Assembly (NCBI GenBank): GCA_964017195.1
Contig: OZ024898.1
Location: 310,001 to 374,000 of the forward strand
Length of the DNA: 64,000 nucleotides
Direction of reading: 5' to 3'
Source of the DNA: Siderastrea radians
Lineage: Eukaryota; Cnidaria; Anthozoa; Scleractinia; Rhizangiidae
Shown here: one piece after another, positions 32,293 to 45,346 of the stretch
Numbering within the stretch: position 1 is the stretch's first letter
Layout: every line of letters begins with the position of its first letter
Notes under the pieces: model-generated
Seen by the model: the letters and a program-made list of their open reading frames with translations, nothing else
Databases searched by the model: none
Told to the model about the DNA's origin: nothing
Translations under genes and position numbers: made by a program

Positions 32293-33468
32293 CAATGCAA
32301 ATTAGCATAATGATTCCTACTATAGAGTCGGCTTGTTTCGAGTTAAATGAAAGTAATGCCCCCAAGGATAAGTTCGTTGATTTTTTTCACTCTCGTTTCC
32401 AGAGGCCGAGTTTCTTTTGGTCAACAACACCAAGGAAGTTAGAAAAGGTGGTTTCACCACTGCTGAGCTTAAAACTCACTGGCGCTGTGAACGATTTCTG
32501 GACTTCTGCCAACTGTTGACCCCAGAGCCTTCTAGGCATGCGTGGGGTCGATAGTGCAGTAGAGAATGATGTATCAGAGTTCCAAATGCGCCTGCGTAAG
32601 AGGGTGTGGTTCCTCTGTGTAAAACGCATTCAGAGCAAGTACAAAGTAAACATTAAATTATTTCACAATCTTAATTACCTTAAATGGTACAAATCTTTTC
32701 ACTATTTTTGTGAGATGTTTAAACGGGTGGACATACATACTATAACGGATCAAACAAGCTGAAAAACAAGGTAAGATTCCGATTGTTTCAAAATTTTCAA
32801 ACAAAATAAGCAATTATTGGTGTTAGAAATAGTGATTACCTATGTTCAGTGCAAGTTAGAAGGAACCATCCGGATTAATTTATTTGCCTTAGTAGTACCT
32901 GTTTTCAGGTATTCAGTTGGGGTCACGATTGATACGTTTGTAATACTACAGTTAATGCGAGACTACAAATAGCCGAGTTTCTTTACGATGATTTAAACTA
33001 ACGTTTGAATAAAAATGACAGAATTACTGGCCCTATTATCTTTTAATTTTGGTGGTTTATGGCGTCTTGGATTTTTTAAAGTTGAATTCTGAGTCAGAGA
33101 TGTGGCGACTCTTCATCTCTGCTTCTTGTCGTCCTACACTTCAAGAGCCTTCAAGTCAGCATCTCTGGGAAACCTATAAAACAGGAAATGACTCAGAAAC
33201 AAAAAAAATCTGGCTTTCAACCTCATTTATTCCTCGCGAAAAATAAAATAAAAACAGGGATCACGTGACTGATCGAAAAATTGACTTTTCTTTTTAGATC
33301 ACATTTCACTTTGAAAGTCGGAGTAGTCAATCAAAACGCCATTTCTCAGAAAAACAAGTTTTCTTTTTTCGCAAAACTCGTTTACAAAAACATTAAATCT
33401 ACACCTCAGTCCTTGTAGACGGTAAGCAAACAGTAATTATAAGTCTCAACTTCATGGTTACCGTTTAA
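32293..33468. other. Convergent intergenic stretch
   Basis: Lies between the ends of the Mind-bomb-like gene (+) and glucuronyltransferase A (-). At 32403-32554 an open frame follows a strong 3' splice site and could be an alternative last exon of the former gene. The rest is AT-rich with no recognised feature. Confidence 0.4.
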
Positions 33469-34960
33469 TTAAGTTTCAATGTTTTTATCCGAAGGTTTCC
33501 CTTGTTTTATCAACGTTCGCTCTCCCAGAATGCTGTCTCTCGGTGTCTCTGTTCTTGTGTGCCAGACATAAACCTGGTTGAAGATACAAAAAGGGGACGT
33601 TACACATGGGCACCCAACGAAGCGTTTCGGCGGATAACTGTTCCGAAGGCTTAATGTGCCTGAGATGTTCAGATTTGATTGTGACGAAAAAAAAAACTAG
33701 AGCTTTCTTTGAAGAAATGTCGCCTCAAACTGTGGTAACATGGGAAAATTATTTTTTCTGTTTTGTTTTGGAAGGAAAAGTCTGAAGTGTCATTTCAGGA
33801 CAGCAAGTGGAGTACAAAAGTCGTCAACTGGGGTTGTTTCTTAATTGTACAATGAAATTCTTACTCGTGAACCTAACCTTGCTACAGTTTGGCGTCACAG
33901 GCTCCAACTCCTTGATTGTAGTTATCTGAGTTAACAAAGAAGACTCCAGCATTCCCGCCTTCTCCAGCGACAAAAACTTAGCTTTAGGGAAATCAATTAT
34001 AAGCTTCTTGATATTAACAGCAAACGCAGCCATGTCAATCGGAAAAGGGCGAAACAGGCCCCACTTAGCATGGAAACCAATAACCTGGCCAGCTTTACAT
34101 ACGGGACCTGCCCAACGGACGCCTCCTGTGAAGGCTACTGGCCACACGCCGACACCTTGAACCCAGCGCATCTGAAAATTCCAAAAATATTAGTGCACAT
34201 TCGGCTCGACACCATCTTTATTTCCATTGTCGTCGTGTGGCTTGCAGCCAATCCACGATAACCTGATATTGTGGCATCATATATGCAGAATTACCGAGAC
34301 TGGTCATTGAAATAACTGAGAATAAGCAGTCAAATCTGTATCGTCCAAAATTTCAAAACGCCTTATCCGAAACACGAGGCTTTGTATCGATATGGAAATT
34401 TTAATGAGTAAGTGTTTGATCCTCCTAACTATGAAAATGAAAAATAAGCACTATAAAGTGCATAAAACAAGTAATAACCTCTATCAAGGTAACCAAGTAA
34501 AATATATCTTTTTTGTTGTTACTATAGACATCCCCTAAATATTGGTACCCTAGCAAAAAAAAAATGTTATCAGTTCACATCCTGCGAGTACAGAGCTCGT
34601 GAGAAACAGATGGCGGAGAGATGCTTCTTTTAAAAGTCTAATTCACATCTGTGAGCTGGTGTACAACTCGATATGTGGAATAAATATCTTATAGAAACAG
34701 AATAAAGCAAGATTAAAAATGGAAAAGATGTGGTGGCCATGCTGGCGAGCCAATAATTAAAAAGCTACGCCTCCCATCCAACCTCGTCACCAGACCCAAG
34801 TTGTTCAAAAGTTGGATAGCGCTATCCACCGGATGAATCTCTATTCAGTGGATAACGCAAGTGGTTTCCCTAACACTTATCCACTAGCTAGGGATTTATC
34901 CGGTGGATAGCGCTATCCAACTTTTGAACAACTGGAGCCAGGGCCCGGTTGTTCAAAGGA

Positions 34961-34995
<35 letters not shown>

Positions 34996-36684
34996 GCGGA
35001 TAAATGATACCAAAACAGAGTACACTATCTACTGGACATGCTGGATAGTGAGTTATCCGGTGGATAGAGTTATCCGCTATTTGAACAACCGGGGCCAGAA
35101 CAATAGGTAAGTCCAAAATGGTGGCGGAAAGATCATCTTGGATTGCAACAACTCAGATTATGATCATGGAAACGAGGATGGCGTTCACCAACATGGCGCC
35201 GCAACTTGCCAACCAAGAACACATTCACCACACTTGAGACCAAGAGACCTTGTCATTTTCTCTTATAACAGTTCAACATATCACTGAAATGCACATAAAA
35301 AACAAACCTCGTCAAAGATTCGACTGTCATACGTGTTATCATCATCAGCAAAATACACCACACCTGGGGTCCTGTGGGGATCAATGTTTTTCCTTATCCA
35401 CTCAATACCAATATTCCTCTGTTCTACCCCGCGGGGTTTAAGCCGTCGTGTTTCGTTTTTATGCCGCCGCAGAATTTCTGGAGTCCTGATATTTAAATGT
35501 GTATATTTCAATCCTGAATTTTTTAGAAAATTAGCCACTAAACGTGTTTTATCCACAGAATCCTCGACTATAATCCAGTGAAGTTTTCTGACGTTTTTAA
35601 AAGCTTGATAGAGACGGGTTAGTTCGGCCTTCTGCACAAAACGTTTAAACGTGGGTGTGACAACAAAAACCGTTGGCAGATTGAAATCATTTTGCGTGTT
35701 AGGCTGACTCGACTGGTATTTGACTCGGTTATTTGCATGGAGCTCGCGAGATAACCGAATTATATTTCTTTTTAGCTCTTCTTCGTTTTTCCTGGCTTTT
35801 ATCAAACTCTTGACAAACACTTGTTCTTGTTTTTTCATTCGTTGTAATTCGTCCTCTAGATATTTCCTTGTTTGAGCGTTTCTTGGTGACCTGATATTCT
35901 GTTTCTGCTTCCAAAGTTCCTCCGTTTCGTTTGCCGATTCTGTGATAATGACAGCAAATAAGATATTTAGTGTGGGTATGAGAACATATTTTTCCGATAG
36001 TGGAGAAAACTTTGCGGACATGGCAGCCATGTTCGACGGGCATATTTATCAAAATTTGAATTTCTTTTATGGCTTAATTACCTGTTGAAGACATTTTCAG
36101 TTTGTCTGTAGTTTTAGAGTTTTAATTGATTTTAGTATTAACATTTATTTGTTGGGGTAGGAGGGAAGAACAAAGTGCCTGTGCTTTATTACGTTTTTCT
36201 TGAATATTTAATATTCAAGTAAAAGCAATAAAGGCTGTGACTTTTCGTTAAGTTCATCTGGGAAAAATTTGGTATGACATGTCTCTCTTCTGGTCGAAAA
36301 GTGCTTCATATGCCGGTCAACAGCATAATGCCCCTGCCGTTAATTTTGTACCCAGATCTCACTTTTATGTAACTACTTAACTGTGGAAGATCTGGGTACG
36401 AGTTAACCTTAGCTATGAGCGGCTAAAAAGGGTTATTTATGCTCTAAATTATACTGGCATAATTTATACATAACTGAAATCCGGTTTCTCACACTCTTCA
36501 AGCCTATTACAAGAGGGTGAATGTACCAACCTCCGAGGAACATGGTATCGATATCACGTGACGTTATTCTGCTGCGAGGATGATCCCAATCCTGCACTGC
36601 ATCATGGTCTTTAAGCATAAGATACGCAAAGACGCTGAGAAGAACCGCGAGTATCACCAGCTTCGTACATCGTATTCTGTTCAT
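33469..36684 (-). CDS. Beta-1,3-glucuronyltransferase (B3GAT/GlcAT family), copy A
   Basis: Four exons: 36684-36531, 35939-35308, 34171-33878 and 33573-33469, giving about 394 residues of a type II Golgi enzyme. It has a short cytosolic tail, a signal anchor (LVILAVLLSVFAYLML, residues 9-24), a charged stem, and a catalytic domain from about residue 120. This domain begins PTVFVVTPTFKR, with the UDP/Mn-binding motif YFADDDNTYD at the end of exon 2. The region GVGVWPVAFTGGVRWAGP, the acceptor motif PFPIDMAAFAV, the segment GMLESSLL holding the likely catalytic Glu, and the ending VWHTRTETP are all typical. The family transfers glucuronic acid from UDP-GlcA, for example to complete the proteoglycan linker. 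The exon 1 donor (GAG|GTTGGT) is weak and its position uncertain; the other joins are clear. A head-to-head paralogue lies at 41411-45340. Confidence 0.88.
34795..35097. repeat. Two adjacent palindromic MITEs (GGATAG...CTATCC family)
   Basis: Copy 1 (about 34795-34938) and copy 2 (34941-35097) each have inverted ends GTTGTTCAAA / TTTGAACAAC. Inside are repeated GGATAGCGCTATCC and CTATCCACCGGATAAATC motifs. Both lie in intron 2 of glucuronyltransferase A. A shorter full palindrome of the same family is at 58211-58306. Confidence 0.85.
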
Positions 36685-39600
36685 TCTCCTCGCATTGAAC
36701 TTGTGTTCATGAATTTTTTGTCATTTCGATTATTGTGACACTGGCAGAAAGAGAGAATTCGTTATAGAATGATAGCGTCTTTGGCCAGACAATGTAGACG
36801 AATCTAATATGTTAGCAATGAAATTTTCAATTCAATTTCAATTCAATTTATTTTATTTAGTCAAGTGAATATTACAAGTAATTGCACTACCAACAGTTAG
36901 TAAGTTAAAATTTGACCAAATTCAGAGAGCGCATGGAGTTACAGGTCAGACGTCAGCGAGACTTTATGCTGTCGTCAAATCTCGGAAAGTTTAAACCTCA
37001 TTTGCATGGCTCGAGCTACAGTTTCTGTAACTGACGTTGCAAATTTCAAAACATCTTTAGTTAATTACTGCATAGAAATATAAAACAAAACCTGAAAACA
37101 AAGGGTAAGATAAAAACACATCGAAAAACAAAAACTATCATTTATTTCTCCGAGAACATCACTCACCTTTTAAATTTATGGGATTCTCTTGTATTCGGCG
37201 CAAGAAACCTCTAAAAAGGCATAATCCTCCAAGCATAAACTATCTTGCATAAAATGCTAGAACATTAAAGACAGTTTAATTCAAGGAAGGATTTTTAACA
37301 GCGGCCATCAAGAAAATACAGCAGCCTTTGTTTTTATTTCTAACGCAGGGCTTGTCTTCAAAGCGGCACCTGTCATATGTTCTTTGTTTAACTCCTATGA
37401 ATCAAATGACCAGGCAGGTACCAACTTATTAACAAGAGCCTGCGCGTTCTTTGTGTAGCGGTCAAGAAACGACCATTGGGCAAGTGGAGTGTCAGTTGTT
37501 AGACAATTACCAACTGCGTCCCCAGGTTTAACCAGCGAACAAGCTCCCTTGGGGTGGGGTTTGGGCACTCCCATCCAACCCCTTCTCACCTCAAGAGAGA
37601 TTATTTCCTGGCTACCCACGGGTCCTTAGAGCACACAATTTCAACATGGCGGTATCACCATTTACTAGATTCGATATTCTGCATACATTTCAAACGTTTA
37701 ACACAAATTGAAATAACTTCGACATTTTCCGAGGCTTTGAAAATTAAAAACAAATGGTCCGGTAATTATAAATTAGATAAAAAACGATGAATTAATGGCG
37801 TTCAGGTCAAAAAGTACAAGAATATACTCACCGTTCTCACCAAAATCTGGATAACATGCACAAAAAATTTCCGTTTGAAAAAGTGCCCAGTAGTTGCTAT
37901 TTGTTCAGAGCGCAAAAGAGACACACTCTTAGCGTTTTTGCTGTGGTATCTTACATCCCAGAAGATGTCTAGGTATTTTTGCGGACTTTAAGTCGGGGTT
38001 TATATCCATCAAGAAGGAGGTAAATATATCACGATATCACATACACACAGACACCTATATTCGATGCTTGAATAAATTATGCTCTTAAACTGACATATTA
38101 TGCTTGCCGTCAACACTCGAACTTGCCATTATACTTATTATTCTGCTCGGACAGAGGAATTATGCTCTGCCTTGCATTATGGTTGGTTAAATGCACTTTT
38201 TAGTCAAATCGTCCACTTGTTCAGACGCCATGATGGAATATCTGTAATTTAAGAAAGGTCTGCTGCTTCTACGATGTAAATTGAGGCCAGTGCTTTGAAA
38301 TTATTTCATCGGTTGCTCATTGTGAATTGGCCTTTGTTTACCTTTCTCAGTATTTTTTGTTAATTTTTTGCATTGCTATCCTCATTTTTCGCGCCTATCA
38401 TTAAAATTATAATTTTATTGTTTTATTACCTATATGCTTGGCCAAATCCTTCTTGAAAAATAATAAGTATGCCTCCATTATGCTCGGTGCCACACTGGTG
38501 AAACGAATAAAAAAAAGCCTATGACCATGAGATGTGAATAAATAACATCACGCTTTTGAACAAGTCAACAGAATGCTTATTTTACTTTAATAAAGAACTG
38601 AAAGATACTAAGGTGGGAGAGAGACAATTTGGCCATATTGTCATTGGTTGTTTGTCAACCAGCCTTCACAACAACAACAACAACAAAAAAAAGAAAAAGA
38701 AAAGAAAAGAAAAGAACAAGACATTTGAAACTGCGCCCAGATTATCATACCTTGGAGAATCATGAGATCAGTGTTCATGTGAATAAAATAGAGTACGTCA
38801 TTATGATATAAAAACCGCGTCAGGAGAAAATGACTTGAACATTTTTAATGTTAACTTTTCTGATTCCCGCGGCCGCCCGAGAAAGGCAGAGAAAGCAAAA
38901 CAAGACGAAAGAACTTTGACTGAGGTAAGAGTAGACCTAGTAGTTTCAGTCCAATCGAAGACAAAATGTGACAGATTTTGAACAAACAAGTTGCATGGCC
39001 AGTGTTTGTAGCTATGTGGCATGCCATGAAATCAACTGCTCTGGTCCCCAGAGGCGCCATGTCCCACTTAGCCTGCGGCGCCTGGGCACGAGAACCCCTA
39101 GAGCGCTTTCATTCGAATGGAAAAACCGGTTGTTACGGTGGGAAATTAAATGAAACGGTTCACATCACTGGGTATTCCTCTTTCCTCGTTTTTACCGGAA
39201 TTATCGTAATATCTTTGTACTATTTGTGTTGTCACAAGAGTACCATGCTCCTTGACGAAATACGCTCCTTGTTTGTGAAAAAATTGTGCCGTTCCTTTCG
39301 GCGGAAAATTCTCACCGGCTTTTTCAAAATGACCGGATGTGCCCAGGCACCTTCGGCTAAGAGCGACAGGCCCCTCTGTTTTGAATTTAATTAGCAAAGC
39401 TTGGCTCTCGTGCTACTTGAATTGAACAAAGTCATTCAAGTTATTTTAACGACTTGTACTATCCCTTCAAGAAGCTACCTTTAATCCGAATAGTTCAACG
39501 AGGAACTGCATTAAGGAAGAAAATAAGAAAAAAGTTTTTAATCCCATACTCTCATAATTGTATCTCGAGAGCAAAACCAGCATTTACTAAATTTCTTATT

Positions 39601-41410
39601 TTTGAAGGCCTCAAGGAAAGGCGGGTACCAGTTTTAAAGAGAGCTTGCTGACTGGTTCTCTGATGCAAATTTAATTAGTGCCTGACTAAAGAAAGGAACC
39701 CATGTGCTCCTAGCTACGAAGAAAAGACAAATTCAAATGAAAGAATCCGTTAGTCCATTAAAAGATGCCAAGAAGTCCAGGTCGCAGACGGCGAAGTTTG
39801 ACACACAGCGAGAACTTTAAGTTTTTTCCTACGCTCCTTGTTCATGACTAATATACGTTTGGTAAAACGGGAAAATCACACGCGTGGTTCTCATTGTAGG
39901 ATTGGAAACTATATAAAGAAGCTAAAATTACTAACAGTGGGTAAGGAATTAAGGTGATCTACTGGAAGTTATTGCACGGAGACACGGAAGCCTAAATTGC
40001 ACTAATAGTTTGATATTCGTTAAAAGGACATATGATGGTAAGTAGCTGCTTGTCTTTTATTTTGGACTTTCCTCTTTTTGTTTATTTACATCTTTATTGA
40101 AAATAACTTCACCAATTATAAGATCGATAAATGTAAGCAACCCAGTTCACATGTTTGCTGTTTATCTTATCATGTCGATGTATTCCAAAGCAAGCATGTC
40201 ACCGCAGAATTTTACGCTCATCGTACCTCAATTATTGTCTGATTCATACGCTGTACGGTTGAGTTATCTCATTGTCTCGGCTGGTTAACTCTTCTTATGT
40301 AATGTTATGTGGTTCCAAATTTTGTGACTGTGGATGAAAAACTACAATATGACCATTCAAATGAAAGCAATTGAGCAGTACTTTCCTGTGGTGCTGTTTA
40401 GTATGCTGTACAAGGTGGTGCTAACTTTTGAGTCTGTGGATGAAATCCTAAAGTGTGACCATTCAAATGAAAGCAATTGAGCAGTACTTTCCTGTAGTGC
40501 TGTTTATTGTTCTGTATAAGCTGGTTGAACTTTTGAGTCTGTAGAACCTCAAAGTGTGACCATTTAAATGGAAGTTCTTTTGCAATATTTTCCTACAGTA
40601 TTCTTGGTTAGTCTTGGAGGCAAGTTGGGGAATTTTGTCCAATTTCTTAACCCTGCGCGTTTTTGGGATTAACGGCCTTTCAGTCCAAATCTTAAAATAC
40701 TAAATGCCATTTTTTGTCAATGTTAGCGGATATAATTTGGTGATATATCAAGACTGTTTGATAACTTCCCCTTATCACTCGCGTGGTTAGTAACATGTTC
40801 TATATTCAGTGTTAAATAGAGAGAGTGAACGCAGTTTACTCACGGAAGTGGAGGGTTCTCTGTTTGCGTCATTCGTCCACATGAATTCATTTCTCTAATG
40901 TTTTTTTTTCACATATGAGAATTCAATGGCATTAGTGGAAAACGCCAAACGCCTTTAGAATAGAGACCTGTTCGATATGGTCACAAAGGGTAGAGAAAAG
41001 ATTTGTAGAACGATATTTTCATCATTTCGGCAAGCTTTTCAAATTTCCATTTCCACAGCCAATCAATCCTTCGCCTTCTCAAATAACTGGTTATCTAACA
41101 ATGGACGCCGCCATTTTGATTCTGAGCACGTGATTTTTAACAAATGGGAAGTTTTTATTCCAAAAATAACTTGTTCTTACTTTTACAGCTGTTTTTATTT
41201 TTTATTAACTAATCTAGTCTACACAGTCTACAACTGATGGTGACATCTAAGTAATACGAACCTCTCGTTAGCTGCAGTGGTTTTTTTTTTCAGTTTTCTT
41301 AGCTCAAGACAGAAAGGTGAATTGTTTGTTTATAACCAGAAACGTACGAATTAATGTGTTGACTATTGTTTCTCTTGTTTAAAATAATCGATCTAAGACT
41401 AAACTTTCAG
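36685..41410. other. 4.7-kb gap between head-to-head glucuronyltransferase genes
   Basis: No coding exon is supported. It must contain both upstream regions. An AATTCAATTTCAATTCAATT stretch at about 36825 resembles a retroelement tail. A-rich runs occur at 38672-38715. Open frames around 38978-39394 show no domain. CAG at 41408-41410, right before copy B's ATG, could be a 3' splice site of a 5' UTR intron. Confidence 0.45.
40320..40580 (+). repeat. Two to three tandem copies of the dispersed repeat of about 100 bp
   Basis: Copies carry ATGACCATTCAAATGAAAGC, GAGCAGTACTTTCCTGTGGT, ACAAGGTGGTGCTAACTTTT and GAGTCTGTGGATGAAATCCT, matching the array at 18560-19100 and the interior of the TTAA element at 54554-54757. 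Confidence 0.75.
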
Positions 41411-44400
41411 ATGGTTCGTGGTTTAATTAAATACGCCGTATTTCTTGGAGTTCTTCTTGGGATAGGCATCGTAACGAAGATTCTAGAAGGAGTTATTGAA
41501 AACGCAAGTATTAAAGGTAAGCCCTGAACGCATTAATTCTGCGGCGTAAAAAAATTGGCGTGGTTCATGGAACAGAATTGAATTTACACTGAGGCAGCTG
41601 CTTGCCATTTTAACCCTATTCAGACCGTTCATTTTACGGTGTGGGGGTGAAGGAAATTTGCCTCCCCCTCCGTTAACTCCGACAGTATTAACGCCATGTC
41701 AATGAGACCTAGAAGATGCATAGTAAGCCTAAAATGTTTTCTTCGAGGTCCGCAACATAACATGAGCTGTTGACCACGCATGATGTGGAGTTACGTCACG
41801 ATTTCGAAACGGCGGCCATCTTGAATCCGCCGTATGGATTTAAGATTTGTAGCACTTAAAATGCTGCTGGTCAGCCAAACGCGATCCCAGAGGTTTTTTG
41901 TTTAACAAATTTTTTCAAAATAGAATTTGTCGTCTTTAACCAATAAAAAAAGAAAGGGATATTTCTTTTTTGTTGGTTAGTAATGTGGCGTTAATGGTTT
42001 GTCACCAGACAAGGGAAAGGGCTCTATGCATTCAATTGTCCTTCCTGGCCCTTTCTGGCCAAACTTCGCAAAATTTTAGACCATACAACAAATATTAATA
42101 TATCTAAAGGACTAAATTAATGCGGTAAACTTAATGAAACCCTTACAACTTTGTTATACCCCCTATATTGATTGTGAGGAGAGAAACTCGTACATATTCA
42201 CTGGTTCAGTCCTCAGACCAATAGTGATTTGTTATAAACATTGGATGACTGCGAATTAGCTTTGTATCATGTATGCCAAGTCTGGATTTATCTTTGCTAA
42301 GTTTTTCATTTGTTCTTTCTCTCTTTTCAGCTCTATACTTTAATCAATATGACGGTCGGCTGGTTAGAAGACTTCCTTCGAATACCGAAATGCCATCACA
42401 CTCTATGACTGCCAACGCATATACACAAGATAATGGATCAAAAGATCAGATATTATCACCGAGAGAAGCTAGAATTCAAGAACAAAAACTTCTCGAGAAA
42501 GAACTTCAAGCAAAATTAAAGGAATTAGAGAAAAAGATAGCATTGCAAAAGTCGGGCTGGGATCCAAAGCTCCCGATTATTTTTGCTATTACACCTACTT
42601 ATAGGCGTTTTCTTCAGAAGGCGGAGCTAACGCGCACGGCTCAAACCTTAAAACACGTGAAAAATTTGTATTGGATTGTCGTAGAAGACTCACATCAAAA
42701 GACAAACCTCGTGAAACGTCTGTTAAGCCACTTCGGACTGAAGTACACTCATCTTAATGTGCGGACCCCTGTGGAAATGAGACGCGGTCGAAATAAGCCG
42801 CGATGGACTAAGTCGAGAGGCGTGGAGCAGAGGAATCTGGGCCTTCAATGGCTGCATGACAATATCAAAGCTAACGAGACGAAAGGAGTGGTTTATTTTG
42901 CAGACGATGATAACACTTACGATCTGAGATTATTTGAAGAGGTAAGCTTGATGAACGCTTATTTTTGATGTTGTTTACAAAGACTTTCGTGGAGAACCCA
43001 GTCAGTTTCTCGAATTCAACTCAAGTTCATTTTTGACCTCGCCCGGTTCTAGTATACCCTACGTTTTTCGTAAGCAAATTGCCTCAGTGTCCAGTTTTCA
43101 CTCGGCCAACACAGCACCCACCAGTGCTCCGTTTTTTCCAGAATATCCGGTTTTAAAGCAGCTCGCCTAACCTCCCGGCTCTCACTATATCCTAATGTCA
43201 GGCCATTTTTTTTAAAGACGAGCCACCATACTTTTGTGAGATTTTTACTGCTTCTTGTAAAGTCAACTCATGCGTAAGGTTCGGTTGTAATGTTTATTAG
43301 GCATTCTTGCTTTCCTGAACCCTGAGTCCTCAAAGAGAAATTGTGATAAGATAACCAATCTTCTCCAAACTATGGGAATTAAGTATTCCCTTTTTTGAAT
43401 TACTAAGTCCCTCTTTGGAATTAATTAGTCCCTCTTTTGAAGTAATTAGTCCTCGGTTTGAATTAATCAGTTCCTCTTTTGCGGAAGTAATTATTTCTTC
43501 TTTTGAATTAATTGGTTCCTCTTCTGAACTAAATAGTCCCTCTTTTGAGTGTTGTGCTTTAACAAAACCTTTCCCTTAGAGAATCGTTTGAGGACAGGGC
43601 TTTATTTTTTTACTCCCTATTAGAATGTCGAAAAAGTGTGAGGTCTGTCTTGGTCATGTGGCTACCAAATGTCGTTGTGGGGTTTGCCTATTCTAAGCAG
43701 GTCACGCAAATTGCAGTTGTGGAACTCAAGATATCGGATGAAAACTTCAAACAGTTTCTTAAAAAATCTCAATTTGTAAATGAGAATTATCCTAAACAGG
43801 TTCCAATTCCACAAGAAAACGTCGCCTTACTGGAATTTAACACCCTAAGTTGTGATAAACCCTGTCGGATCCAAAATAAAACGAATATTTTGAAAATTTT
43901 CACTCAATTCTTTCCTTATCTTTCGCTATATTAGATGCGGAATATAAACTCAGTTGGGGTGTGGCCAGTGGCATTCACAGGAGCGGCGAGATGGGCGGGT
44001 CCCATCTGTAAACACGGCCACGTGGTCGGTTTCCATACAAACTGGAAACCATTCAGGACTTTTCCTATTGACATGGCGGCGTTCGCTGTTAACTTGAGAA
44101 GGCTGCTGGTAGAAAGACCGCAGGCTCGGTTTGATCCTGATATCAAACCTGGTTTCCTGGAGACTTCGTTTCTTGAACAGATTACGACGATGGAAGAGTT
44201 GGAACCTAGGGCGGAAAACTGTTTGAAGGTATAGATAACATTACCTTTACGATATATCATGCAAGGTCACGCTAGGTAACTCCAACCTACTCTTGGTCAC
44301 ATGAAGTCATCTTGAGTCGCGCCTCGTCATGCACTTGATTCCATGCCATATGAACTTTAGTCAAGACATATCATGCAATATCACACCAAGTAATAAAAAT

Positions 44401-45340
44401 CTAAGCAACTTTTCGTCACAACTTACCACGCTAGATACTGCTAGGGGGCTTCATGTAACTTCAGGCCGCGTGAAGTCACCTCGAGTCACTCCAATTTATT
44501 GTTTATGTACCGCTCAAATCGAAGCTTCAACATCCCCCCCGGGGGGGCATACCCTGGCATTTGATTGGACACTGTGCCCGGAAAGGGGGAATTTGAACGT
44601 TGTCTTAGAAGGGTGAGGAATTTGAACCGGATTTGTCTCTTGTTCTAGTGTAATACGCCCATCATTTTCTCGGTTTTGCAGGGTTTGACGGATTTACAAG
44701 GTAGAATTTTGCCATATGTTGAATGGATGAATGAATGAATGAATGAATGAATGAATGAATGAATGAATGAATGAATGAAAAGATCTAGCGTAAGAGTTGC
44801 CGGATAACTCTTTCAAAAGGGTCTTTAAAAGAAGTTTGAAGGTGTCATTACGGCATATCTCTCTCCGAGAGGAGTAAACAGTGTTTGATTGAGGACAAAA
44901 TTTGTCTTTGAGCCGTGAGAGGTATTTCATTACTAATTGGTGGGGCATTTGAACAGCTTTTTTGCCCCGAGAAGAGGGAATTTGAACAAGCCAATCCTCA
45001 AAAGTTCAAATGCCCGGGGGGGGGGGGATGTTGAAGCTTCGATTTGTGTGGCACATAATAAAAACGAAAGTAAAATCCGATTAGTTACTGATTAGTTACC
45101 GTTATCCAAAGTGCTATGAATATCTATGCATAAGAAGTTTCACAGGATCTCACGTGAACTAAGAGAAAAGCTAGAGAGCCATCAAATGTCCTCAATCTGA
45201 AGGTTTTAATTAAAATGTGTTTTATTCATCATCAGGTATATGTATGGCACACAAGGACAGAGACTCCGGTTGTCAACATTAATGGAGAAAAACAGCTCAT
45301 AAAGCGAGGAAAACCATCAAATCCTGATGTAGAAACATAA
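41411..45340 (+). CDS. Beta-1,3-glucuronyltransferase (B3GAT/GlcAT family), copy B
   Basis: Four exons: 41411-41516, 42331-42941, 43935-44228 and 45236-45340, giving 371 residues. The N-terminal signal anchor is YAVFLGVLLGIGIVTKIL, followed by a Lys/Glu-rich stem likely to form a coiled coil. The catalytic domain starts PIIFAITPTYRRF. Exon 2 ends with the donor-binding motif YFADDDNTYD. Exon 3 has VWPVAFTGAARWAGP, VVGFHTNWKP, PFPIDMAAFAV, GFLETSFLEQI (likely catalytic Glu) and LEPRAENC; exon 4 has VWHTRTETP. Phases and the lengths of exons 3 (294 bp) and 4 (105 bp) are identical to copy A, so the two arose by duplication and inversion. The stems are very different. AATAAA overlaps the region just past the stop (45340-45346) and may serve polyadenylation. 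The resemblance is strongest to the linker-forming GlcAT-I type, but the acceptor cannot be settled by eye. Confidence 0.92.
43375..43555 (+). repeat. Degenerate minisatellite in intron 2 of copy B
   Basis: About eight copies of a ~22-bp unit close to AATTAATTAGTCCCTCTTTTG. Confidence 0.8.
44503..45055. mobile_element. Inverted-repeat element in intron 3 of copy B
   Basis: CAAATCGAAGCTTCAACATC followed by CCCCCCC (from about 44515) is matched in reverse at 45021-45045; weaker similarity extends outward to TATGTACC / GGCACATA. The interior is G-rich at both ends (GGAATTTGAAC motifs facing each other) and carries a (GAAT)n microsatellite at about 44725-44780. No coding content. Confidence 0.75.
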
Positions 45341-45346
45341 ATAAAA

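Noticed and set aside
35940..36030. ATG at 36030 as the start of glucuronyltransferase A
   Set aside because: A 3' splice site at 35940 and an upstream exon with a signal anchor (36684-36531) fit the structure of copy B better; kept as an alternative start.
35729..36052. Minus-strand frame over exon 2 of glucuronyltransferase A
   Set aside because: A different reading phase of the same exon; the catalytic motifs are in the other frame.
38978..39394. 138-codon open frame between the two glucuronyltransferases
   Set aside because: One hydrophobic stretch but no similarity recognised, no convincing neighbours; could be an exon but I cannot support it.
43638..43934. 98-codon frame just upstream of exon 3 of glucuronyltransferase B
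   Set aside because: Ends right before the exon 3 acceptor, is not in family sequence, and is intronic.
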